64,000 nt of DNA from CAWKGC01 sp963849005. Its GTDB lineage: Bacteria; Pseudomonadota; Gammaproteobacteria; Burkholderiales; Usitatibacteraceae. The stretch covers positions 186,001 to 250,000 of the forward strand of contig CAWKGC010000019.1 in the NCBI GenBank assembly GCA_963849005.1, written 5' to 3'. Numbering within the stretch: position 1 is the stretch's first letter; every line of letters begins with the position of its first letter. Made by a program: the position numbers and the translations under genes. Under the pieces are notes generated by a model. That model had not been told where the DNA came from. It searched no databases and worked only from the letters and a program-made list of their open reading frames with translations. Shown in pieces: positions 45,884 to 64,000 of the stretch.

Positions 45884-46594
45884 ATGGCGAACTCCAAGCG
45901 GGTCAACAAGATCATCGCGCTGGTGGACCGCACCAAGTCCTACGCGCTTCCCGACGCCCTCGACCTGGTGAAAAAGACGGCGACGGCGAAATTCGACGAG
46001 TCCGTCGACGTCGCGGTGAACCTCGGCATCGACGCGAAGAAGAGCGACCAGGTGGTGCGCGGCTCCGTGGTGCTGCCCCGGGGCACGGGCAAGAACGTCC
46101 GCGTAGCCGTGTTCACCCAGGGCGCGAACGTGGAAGCGGCCAAGGCCGCCGGCGCGGACATCGTCGGATTCGACGACCTCGCCGAGAAGATCAAGGGCGG
46201 CTTCATGGAATTCGACGTGGTGATCGCCTCGCCGGACGCAATGAAGGTCGTGGGACCGCTGGGGCAGGTGCTCGGCCCGCGCGGGCTGATGCCCAACCCG
46301 AAAGTCGGCACTGTTTCGGCAAACGTCGCCGAGGCGGTCAGGAATGCCAAGGCCGGCCAGGTGCAATATCGCGCCGACAAGGCGGGCATCGTGCAGTGCA
46401 CTATCGGGCGCGCATCTTTCCCGGTGGAGGCGCTTTCGGAAAACTTCGAGGCGCTGATTTCCGCGATCAACAAGTCCCGCCCTTCATCGACCAAGGGCAT
46501 CTACCTGAAGAAGGTCTCGATCTCGAGCACGATGGGTGTGGGGATCCGGGTGGACCAAACGGGGATGGGCGGCGGCGCGCCGCAAGCGGCGTAA
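45884..46594 (+). CDS. rplA: 50S ribosomal protein uL1
   Basis: A 236-residue L1 stalk protein: ATAKFDESVDVAVNLGIDAKKSDQ, GSVVLPRGTGKNVRVAVF, VVGPLGQVLGPRGLMPNPKVGTV and YLKKVSISSTMGVGIRVD. In E. coli it also represses its own operon. The ATG at 45884 follows the rplK stop. Confidence 0.97.
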   Translation: MANSKRVNKIIALVDRTKSYALPDALDLVKKTATAKFDESVDVAVNLGIDAKKSDQVVRGSVVLPRGTGKNVRVAVFTQGANVEAAKAAGADIVGFDDLAEKIKGGFMEFDVVIASPDAMKVVGPLGQVLGPRGLMPNPKVGTVSANVAEAVRNAKAGQVQYRADKAGIVQCTIGRASFPVEALSENFEALISAINKSRPSSTKGIYLKKVSISSTMGVGIRVDQTGMGGGAPQAA

Positions 46595-46602
46595 TTTTTC
46601 TG

Positions 46603-46626
46603 GATCCCGGCTCAAGGGCCGGGATC
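46603..46626 (+). terminator. Hairpin after rplA
   Basis: A perfect 9-bp stem GATCCCGGC/GCCGGGATC with a TCAAGG loop, 8 bases after the rplA stop. The next bases are TTCGCTTGG, not a T run, so it may be a partial terminator or part of the rplJ leader. Confidence 0.45.
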
Positions 46627-46705
46627 TTCGCTTGGCATTGCATCGCCAAGCTTCGACTTTGGGCCGCGGCCTGGCCGGCAAGGCAGGCAGCGGGTTATCA
46701 AAGAC

Positions 46706-46762
46706 CGTAGGCGCCCCGCAAGGGGCTCAATCGAGCGGGCAGGAATGCCTGCGAAGCCTACG
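46706..46762 (+). ncRNA. Ribosomal protein L10 leader RNA
   Basis: A three-way-junction fold: CGTAGGC (46706-46712) pairs with GCCTACG (46756-46762) and encloses two hairpins, GCCCC-GCAA-GGGGC (46713-46726) and GCAGG/CCTGC (46739-46752). This position and shape match the L10(L12)4-binding leader that controls rplJL translation. The remainder of the 299-base rplA-rplJ gap has no gene. Confidence 0.6.
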
Positions 46763-46893
46763 CAGATAGTGAACCCAAGACAGGATTGGCAGTTTCCTGA
46801 CAGAAGGTCGCTATGGGTGATGCGGGCTGGCGGGACGGTTCTCCCAAAGGCCGTCGAGCGAGCCGCATCGGGCAGTCAATTAGGAGAAAGACC

Positions 46894-47424
46894 TTGAGTC
46901 TCAGTCTGGATAGCAAGAAGGAAGTCGTAGCGGAAGTCTCTGCGCGCCTCGTGAAGGCCCAGACCATCGTGCTCGCGGAGTATCGCGGGCTCGAGGTCCA
47001 GCACATCACGAAGCTGCGTGCCAGGGCTCGCGCTTCCGGCGTGTACCTTCGCGTCCTCAAGAACTCCCTCGCGCGCCGCGCGGTCAAGGACACGCCGTTC
47101 GAAAAGCTGGCAGACCAGATGGTCGGTCCGCTTGCGTACGGCATTTCCGACGATCCCGTCGCTGCAGCGAAGGTGCTTCATGCGTTCGCGAAGGAAAACG
47201 ACAAGCTGGTCATCAAGGGCGGCGCACTGCCCAATTACCTGATGACGGCGAAGGAAGTCGGCAGCCTCGCAACGATGCCCAGCCGCGATGAGCTCATCGC
47301 GAGGCTGATGGGCACGATGCTGGCGCCGGTCGCGAAGTTTGTCCGCACCTTGAACGAGGTGCCGACGAAGTTCGTGAGAGCGCTGGCCGCGGTGCGTGAC
47401 CAGAAGGAAAAGCAGGCTGCGTGA
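46894..47424 (+). CDS. rplJ: 50S ribosomal protein uL10
   Basis: A 176-residue L10, base of the L7/L12 stalk. AQTIVLAEYRGLEVQHITKLRARAR and LRVLKNSLARRAVKDTPFE identify it; the C-terminal helix binding L12 dimers ends in AAVRDQKEKQAA. The start is a TTG at 46894 with TAGGAG nine bases upstream; an ATG at 46813 would add residues unlike the family. Rare start codon plus leader fit translational control. Confidence 0.95.
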   Translation: MSLSLDSKKEVVAEVSARLVKAQTIVLAEYRGLEVQHITKLRARARASGVYLRVLKNSLARRAVKDTPFEKLADQMVGPLAYGISDDPVAAAKVLHAFAKENDKLVIKGGALPNYLMTAKEVGSLATMPSRDELIARLMGTMLAPVAKFVRTLNEVPTKFVRALAAVRDQKEKQAA

Positions 47425-47474
47425 GACGTTTGCGCAACGCAATCATCAACCCATTGAAGTCAGGAGATTGAAAA

Positions 47475-47858
47475 ATGGCACTCGCCAAGCAAGAGATTCT
47501 TGATGCAATTTCGAGCATGTCCGTACTTGAGCTCTCGTCGCTCATCAAGGACATGGAAGAGAAGTTCGGCGTTTCGGCCGCAGCGACCGCAGTCGCCGCT
47601 GCAGCCCCCGCCGCGGGCGGCGCTGCAGCCGCCGCTGCCGAAGAGCAGACCGAATTCACCGTGACGCTCGTCGCATTCGGCGAGAACAAGGTGAACACCA
47701 TCAAGGCGGTCCGCGAAGTGACGGGGCTGGGCTTGAAGGAGGCGAAGGACCTCGTCGACGGCGCACCGAAGGCCGTGAAGGAAGCTGTCACCAAGGCCGA
47801 AGCCGAAACCATCAAGAAGAAGCTCGAAGAAGCCGGCGCCAAGGTCGAGATCAAGTAG
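47475..47858 (+). CDS. rplL: 50S ribosomal protein bL12 (L7/L12)
   Basis: A 127-residue stalk protein: MALAKQEILDAISSMSVLELSSLIKDME dimerisation domain, an Ala-rich hinge (37-56) and the factor-binding domain NTIKAVREVTGLGLKEAKDLVDG. Good AGGAGA site. Followed by a terminator-like hairpin. Confidence 0.98.
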   Translation: MALAKQEILDAISSMSVLELSSLIKDMEEKFGVSAAATAVAAAAPAAGGAAAAAAEEQTEFTVTLVAFGENKVNTIKAVREVTGLGLKEAKDLVDGAPKAVKEAVTKAEAETIKKKLEEAGAKVEIK

Positions 47859-47885
47859 TTCCCGACCCGCGGCACCTGGAAGGAA

Positions 47886-47916
47886 GGCTGGCGGCCTCAT
47901 GGCCGCCGGCCTTTTT
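47886..47916 (+). terminator. Intrinsic terminator/attenuator between rplL and rpoB
   Basis: GGCTGGCGGCC (47886-47896) pairs with GGCCGCCGGCC (47901-47911, one G-T pair), four-base loop, then TTTTT. This is a classical intrinsic terminator. In E. coli a partial attenuator at the same place sets the rpl:rpo ratio. Confidence 0.75.
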
Positions 47917-47947
47917 CTCCCTTGAACGGGGGGATTTTCCGAGGCCA

Positions 47948-47980
47948 AAGACAAGCGCGGAGCGCGCTTCTCTTTGTCTT
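47948..47980 (+). promoter_or_regulatory. Possible RNase III processing hairpin before rpoB
   Basis: AAGACAA (47948-47954) pairs with TTGTCTT (47974-47980); inside it GCGCG pairs with CGCGC, with a 3-base loop and a 6-base bulge. E. coli has an RNase III site in this gap. The rest of the 278-base gap shows no gene and no clear promoter. Confidence 0.4.
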
Positions 47981-48136
47981 CTGAAGCGACTGCAGGAGGC
48001 AGGTTTGGTCGGGCGCATGCTGCACGCGCTGTCAGCCAGCGGTTGGTAGGGGCCAACCACCGAGCCATGGGCACCAGTCGATGAGCAGCGGGCGCATCAG
48101 CCGATCCTGGGGCGCCCGACGTGAATCGGAGAGTTT

Positions 48137-52215
<4,079 letters not shown>

Positions 52216-52261
52216 AGAACGCCCGGACCGACGGACAACTGGATTCGACTGGAGTAACGCC

Positions 52262-56461
<4,200 letters not shown>

Positions 56462-56465
<4 letters not shown>

Positions 56466-56491
56466 CAGGGCATAGCGTAACCCACTAAAAT
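56462..56491 (+). promoter_or_regulatory. Consensus sigma-70 promoter of the rpsL-rpsG-fusA-tuf operon
   Basis: A perfect TTGACA (56462-56467), an 18-base spacer and TAAAAT (56486-56491), about 90 bases before rpsL. The rpoC stop TGA (56463-56465) is inside the -35 hexamer. Confidence 0.8.
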
Positions 56492-56581
56492 TGAGAGCTT
56501 TTTTCCGCACCGGTGAAATTTGCTTTGCCGGTGTGAAGATGACCTATTAGGCTGTGGCCACATCCCTGAGGAACACGAAGA

Positions 56582-56959
<378 letters not shown>

Positions 56960-56980
56960 CAACTGAACGGATAGAGACTT

Positions 56981-57452
56981 ATGCCCCGACGTAGAGAAGT
57001 CCCCAAGCGCGAAATCCTGCCGGATCCGAAATTCAGGAAGCGAGGATGTCGCCAAGTTCATCAACGTGCTGATGACCCGCGGCAAGAAGTCCGTTGCCGA
57101 GCGAATCATGTACGGCGCGCTGGAGCAGATCTCGAAGAAAGTCGGCAAGGACCCGATCGAGGTGTTCAGCTCGGCGATCAACAACGTCAAGCCCATGGTG
57201 GAAGTGAAGAGCCGCCGCGTCGGCGGTGCCAACTACCAGGTGCCGGTCGAAGTCCGTCCGATCCGCCGCATGGCGCTGGCGATGCGCTGGCTGCGCGAGG
57301 CCGCCCGCAAGCGCGGCGAAAAGTCCATGGGCCTGCGTCTGGCCAACGAATTGATGGATGCCGCCGAAGGTCGTGGCGGCGCGGTGAAGAAGCGTGAAGA
57401 AGTTCACCGCATGGCAGAAGCGAACAAGGCGTTCGCGCATTACCGCTTCTGA
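56981..57452 (+). CDS. rpsG: 30S ribosomal protein uS7, one frameshift
   Basis: About 156 residues after repair. MPRRREVPKREILPDPKF is followed by a break near 57036 where TTCGGAAGC reads TTCAGGAAGC. Removing the A gives GSEDVAKFINVLMTRGKKS, then NNVKPMVEVKSRRVGGANYQVP. S7 nucleates assembly of the 30S head. The insertion is not a homopolymer extension. Confidence 0.96.
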
Positions 57453-57520
57453 CCCTTAAACCCGCCGCGGGCCGCCCGATATCGCGGGCATGCGGCCAGA
57501 TGAAGACAGAGACTGAGACC

Positions 57521-59635
<2,115 letters not shown>

Positions 59636-59656
59636 GACCCAAGAGGAAGAAGGATC

Positions 59657-60847
<1,191 letters not shown>

Positions 60848-60852
60848 GGAAA

Positions 60853-61173
60853 ATGGCCCAGGCAATCGCAAAACAGAAGATCCGCATTCGCCTCAAGGCG
60901 TTCGACTACCGCTTGATCGACCAGTCGGCGCTCGAGATCGTCGAGACGGCGAAACGCACGGGCGCGGTCGTCAAGGGGCCGGTACCGCTCCCCACGCGCA
61001 TCGAGCGCTTCGACGTCCTGCGCTCACCGCACGTGAACAAGACTTCGCGCGACCAGTTCGAGATCCGCACGCACCTTCGGTTGATGGACATCATCGACCC
61101 GACGGACAAGACGGTGGACGCATTGATGAAGCTCGACCTTCCGGCAGGAGTGGACGTCGAGATCAAGCTTTAG
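60853..61173 (+). CDS. rpsJ: 30S ribosomal protein uS10
   Basis: A 106-residue protein: KQKIRIRLKAFDYRLIDQSALEIV, LPTRIERFDVLRSPHVNKTSRDQFE and TVDALMKLDLPAGVDVEIKL. Slightly longer at the N-terminus (MAQAIAKQKI) than the usual MxxQKIRI. S10 also forms the NusE-NusB antitermination complex. First gene of the S10 set but joined to the str operon. Confidence 0.97.
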   Translation: MAQAIAKQKIRIRLKAFDYRLIDQSALEIVETAKRTGAVVKGPVPLPTRIERFDVLRSPHVNKTSRDQFEIRTHLRLMDIIDPTDKTVDALMKLDLPAGVDVEIKL

Positions 61174-61283
61174 GCAAGCGGTAGACGCCCGGGCAGGTGC
61201 CCGTGGCGCAAGGTGAAGCGCCGGCCAATTGCAGTCGGCACCCCGCAGAAGGCCGCGGGGCAACAGAAACGAAAGGAAAGACG

Positions 61284-61946
61284 ATGAGTCTCGGTCTCGT
61301 CGGCCGCAAGGTCGGCATGATGCGCATCTTCAACGAGGACGGATCCAGCGTCCCGGTGACGGTGCTCGATTGCGCGGGAAACCGCATCATCCAGATCCGC
61401 ACCCCCGACACGGACGGCTATTGCGCCATCCAGGTCGCGTACGGCAAGCGCCGCGCCTCGCGCGTTTCCAAGGCGCTCGCCGGGCACTACGCAAAGGCCG
61501 GCGTCGAAGCGGGGAGCATCCTCAAGGAATTCCGCGTGTCCGCGGAAGTTCTCGCCGACCTCAAGGTCGGCGGCGAATTGAAGGCGGACATGTTCCAGGT
61601 CGGCCAGAAGGTCGACGTGACCGGCGTGACGATCGGCAAGGGGTTCCAGGGCGCGATCAGGCGCCACCACTTCTCGTCGAACCGCGCCTCGCACGGCAAC
61701 TCGCGCTCGCACAATTCCGCCGGCTCGATCGGCGCGGCGCAGGATCCCGGCCGCGTGCTTCCCGGCAAGAAGATGGCCGGCCACCTCGGCGACAATCAAC
61801 GCACGATCCAGCTCCTTGAAGTGGCGCGAGTCGATGTCGAGCGCGGGCTGCTCATGATCAAGGGCTCCGTGCCCGGCGCCAAGAACGGCAGCATCACGGT
61901 CCATCCGAGCGTCAAGGCGAAGGCCGTGAAGGGAGGGGCCAAGTGA
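61284..61946 (+). CDS. rplC: 50S ribosomal protein uL3
   Basis: A 220-residue protein: SLGLVGRKVGMMRIFNEDGSSVPVT, GTxKGKGFQG-like TIGKGFQGAIRRHHF and RASHGNSRSHNSAGSIGAAQDPGRVLPGKKMAGHLG, the loop that reaches the peptidyl transferase centre, with the methylation-site Gln in AAQDPGR. AAAGGAAAG site upstream. A 110-base leader after rpsJ could hold regulation; I see no strong fold. Confidence 0.97.
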   Translation: MSLGLVGRKVGMMRIFNEDGSSVPVTVLDCAGNRIIQIRTPDTDGYCAIQVAYGKRRASRVSKALAGHYAKAGVEAGSILKEFRVSAEVLADLKVGGELKADMFQVGQKVDVTGVTIGKGFQGAIRRHHFSSNRASHGNSRSHNSAGSIGAAQDPGRVLPGKKMAGHLGDNQRTIQLLEVARVDVERGLLMIKGSVPGAKNGSITVHPSVKAKAVKGGAK

Positions 61947-62566
61947 TGGAGCTCAAGGTGATCAACGAGAAGGGCGAGTCGCTCGCCCCGGTATCGGCCT
62001 CCGAGGAGCTGTTCGGCCGGGCCTTCAACGAGGCGCTGGTCCACCAGGTCGTCGTCGCCTACCAGGCCAATGGCCGCTCCGGCACGCGTGCGCAGAAGGG
62101 CCGCGCCGAGGTCAAGCATTCGACCAAGAAGCCCTGGCGCCAGAAGGGCACCGGCCGCGCGCGCGCCGGCATGACTTCCAGCCCGTTGTGGCGTGGCGGC
62201 GGAAAGCTGTTCCCGTCCTCGCCCGACGAGAACTTCACCCACAAGCTCAACCGCAAGATGTACCGCGCGGGCATGGCCGCGATACTTTCGCAGCTCGTGC
62301 GCGAAGAGCGCCTTTCGGTCGTCGACGGCCTTGCGCTCGACACGCCGAAGACGAAGCTGCTCGCGGCGCGCTTGAAGGCGATGGGCATGGAGAAGGTGCT
62401 CATCATCACCGACAAGGCGGACGAGAACCTTTATCTTTCCTCGCGCAACCTGCCGAATGTGCTGGTTCTCGAGGCGCGCCACGCGGATCCGGTGAACCTG
62501 ATCCGGTTCCCGAAGATCCTGCTCACCAAAGGCGCCGTGAAGCACTTCGAGGAGGCGCTGGCATGA
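61946..62566 (+). CDS. rplD: 50S ribosomal protein uL4
   Basis: A 206-residue protein: GRSGTRAQKGRAEVKHSTKKPWRQKGTGRAR is the exit-tunnel loop, and SPDENFTHKLNRKMYRAGMAAIL follows. The ATG at 61946 with GGGAGGGG upstream is preferred to the GTG at 61943. In E. coli L4 represses the S10 operon. TGATG junction with rplC. Confidence 0.97.
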   Translation: MELKVINEKGESLAPVSASEELFGRAFNEALVHQVVVAYQANGRSGTRAQKGRAEVKHSTKKPWRQKGTGRARAGMTSSPLWRGGGKLFPSSPDENFTHKLNRKMYRAGMAAILSQLVREERLSVVDGLALDTPKTKLLAARLKAMGMEKVLIITDKADENLYLSSRNLPNVLVLEARHADPVNLIRFPKILLTKGAVKHFEEALA

Positions 62567-62872
62567 ACACCGAACGACTGATGAAAGTGATCCTGGGTCC
62601 GGTGATATCCGAGAAGGCGACGCTGGTCGCCGACCGCAACCGCCAGATCGTGTTCGAAGTGATGGCCGACGCCACCAAGGCGGAAGTGAAGGCCGCCGTC
62701 GAGCTGCATGTTCAAGGACCAGAAGGTCGAGGTTTCGAACGTCAACGTCCTGAACGTCAAGGGCAAGGCGAAGCGCCACGGCCGGTTCGAAGGGCACCGT
62801 CGCAACGTGCGCAAGGCGTACGTGAGCCTCAAGGGCGAGGGCGACATCAACTTCATGGAAGGAGTGGCTTAA
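62563..62872 (+). CDS. rplW: 50S ribosomal protein uL23, one frameshift
   Basis: About 102 residues after repair. MNTERLMKVILGPVISEKAT and IVFEVMADATKAEVKAAVEL are followed near 62711 by CTGCATG for CTGATG. Removing the C gives MFKDQKVEVSNVNVLNVKGKAKR and the normal end. L23 docks SRP and trigger factor at the exit tunnel. ATGA overlap with rplD. Confidence 0.95.
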
Positions 62873-63694
62873 ATGGCACTCGTCAAGACCAAACCCACCT
62901 CGGCCGGTCGCCGGTCGATGGTGAAGGTCGTCAATGCCGACCTGTACAAGGGTGCGCCGCACGCCCCCTTCTCGAGCCGCAGTCCAAGCGCGCGGGGCGC
63001 AACTCCTTCGGCCACATCACCACGCGCCACCAGGGCGGCGGGCACAAGCAGCACTACCGCGTCATCGATTTCCGCCGGGGCAAGGACGGGATAACCGCCA
63101 AGGTGGAGCGCCTCGAATACGACCCGAACCGCAGCGCCAACATCGTGCTGCTTTGCTATGCCGATGGCGAGCGGCGCTACATGATCGCTCCCAAGGGCAT
63201 CGTCGTCGGCCAACAGGTCGAGAGCGGCCCCGAGGCGCCGATCAAGACGGGCAACGCGCTTCCGCTGCGCAACATTCCCGTGGGCACGACGGTGCATTGC
63301 ATCGAGCTGATGCCCGGCAAGGGCGCGCAGATCGCCCGTTCGGCCGGCACCTCCGCCCAGCTGCTGGCGCGCGAGGGCGACTACGCCCAGCTGCGGCTGC
63401 GGTCCGGCGAGATCCGCAAGGTCCACATCAATTGCCGCGCGACGATCGGCGAAGTCGGCAACGAGGAGCACAACCTGCGCGTCATCGGCAAGGCCGGCGC
63501 GATGCGCTGGCGCGGCGTTCGGCCGACGGTGCGCGGCGAGGTGATGAACCCGGTCGACCACCCGCTCGGCGGGACGCACGCGCGGCAACCGCCATCCGGT
63601 GTCGCCGTGGGGCCAGCCGGCCAAGGGAAAGAAGACGCGGTCCAACAAGCGCACGCAGACGATGATCGTGCGAAGCCGGCACAAGAAAGCGTAA
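62873..63694 (+). CDS. rplB: 50S ribosomal protein uL2, two frameshifts
   Basis: About 275 residues after repair. MALVKTKPTSAGRRSMVKVVN then, near 62970, one C is missing from a C run; restoring it gives LLEPQSKRAGRNSFGHITTRHQGGGHK. Near 63582 the conserved GGGEGR loop is damaged: restoring five bases (CGAGG after GGCGG) gives GGEGRTRGN, then RHPVSPWGQPAKGKKTRSNKR. The preceding motif reads DHPLGG where DHPHGG is usual. Confidence 0.95.
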
Positions 63695-63703
63695 GGGAAA
63701 GCC

Positions 63704-64000
63704 ATGGCACGCTCAATCAAGAAAGGCCCGTTCGTTGACGGGCACCTGTTGAACAAGGTGGAGGCCGCGGCCGCCACCAAGGACAAGCGCCCGATCAAGA
63801 CCTGGTCGCGCCGCTCGACCGTGCTGCCCGAGTTCGTCGGGCTCACGATCGCGGTGCACAACGGCAAGCAGCACATTCCCGTCTATGTGACCGAAAACAT
63901 GGTCGGCCACAAGCTTGGCGAGTTCTCGCTCACGCGCACCTTCAAGGGCCATTCGGCCGACAAGAAGGTTGCAGCGCCGGCGGCTCCGGCCAAGAAGAAG
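63704..64000 (+). CDS. rpsS: 30S ribosomal protein uS19, cut by the window edge
   Basis: Ninety-nine codons are visible without a stop. MARSIKKGPFVDGHLLNKVEAA, RRSTVLPEFVGLTIAVHNGKQHIPVYVTENMVGHKLGEF and TRTFKGHSADKK identify uS19. The last visible residues are an Ala/Pro/Lys tail (APAAPAKKK) that makes it slightly longer than the usual 91-92. Confidence 0.97.
   Translation, partial: MARSIKKGPFVDGHLLNKVEAAAATKDKRPIKTWSRRSTVLPEFVGLTIAVHNGKQHIPVYVTENMVGHKLGEFSLTRTFKGHSADKKVAAPAAPAKKK

Overview
The window is about 64 kb of high-GC DNA from a proteobacterium, most likely a betaproteobacterium. That placement rests on gene order and protein character: murJ opposite rpsT, mla-bolA-murA followed by a complete his operon running into hinT and tatABC, petABC next to sspAB, and the tRNA-tuf-secE-nusG-rpl-rpo-str chain. 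It is inference, not a taxonomic search. I see no insertion sequences, prophage, CRISPR array or origin.

Layout: (1) 0-7.6 kb: murJ start, rpsT, a DUF3579 gene, arginine biosynthesis argD-argF-argG, yajQ, an acetyltransferase, a glutamine amidotransferase, a retropepsin-like protease and folE2. (2) 7.8-22.0 kb, all on the minus strand: a sigma-54-type response regulator followed by an MSHA-like type IV pilus / type II-like assembly set (mshM, L, N, E, G, I, J, K-like) ending in two pilin-like genes that share an uncommon LPCP domain. This is the least ordinary part of the window. (3) 22.1-28.5 kb: mlaFEDCB phospholipid transport, an ABC-2 exporter pair, bolA/ibaG and murA. (4) 28.5-35.4 kb: hisGDCBHAFIE and hinT. 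(5) 35.5-42.6 kb: tatABC, an HtrA-type protease, mscL, cytochrome bc1 petABC and sspAB. (6) 42.6-64 kb: tRNA-Thr/Tyr/Gly/Thr, tuf, tRNA-Trp, secE, nusG, rplKAJL, rpoBC, rpsLG, fusA, a second tuf, rpsJ, rplCDWB and the start of rpsS.

The strongest window-wide observation concerns quality. More than 30 small indels break genes that cannot all be dead (rpoB, rpoC, fusA, rpsG, rplB, rplW, hisF, tatC and others). Nearly all are one-base insertions, often GGC read as GGGC, and they cluster. I read them as sequencing or consensus errors and annotate each gene at its full reconstructed extent, noting the break points.

Regulatory elements that can be read directly include near-consensus sigma-70 promoters before rpsT, folE2, the tRNA-tuf operon, petABC and rpsL, an L10-type leader RNA before rplJ, and a good intrinsic terminator/attenuator plus a possible RNase III hairpin between rplL and rpoB.
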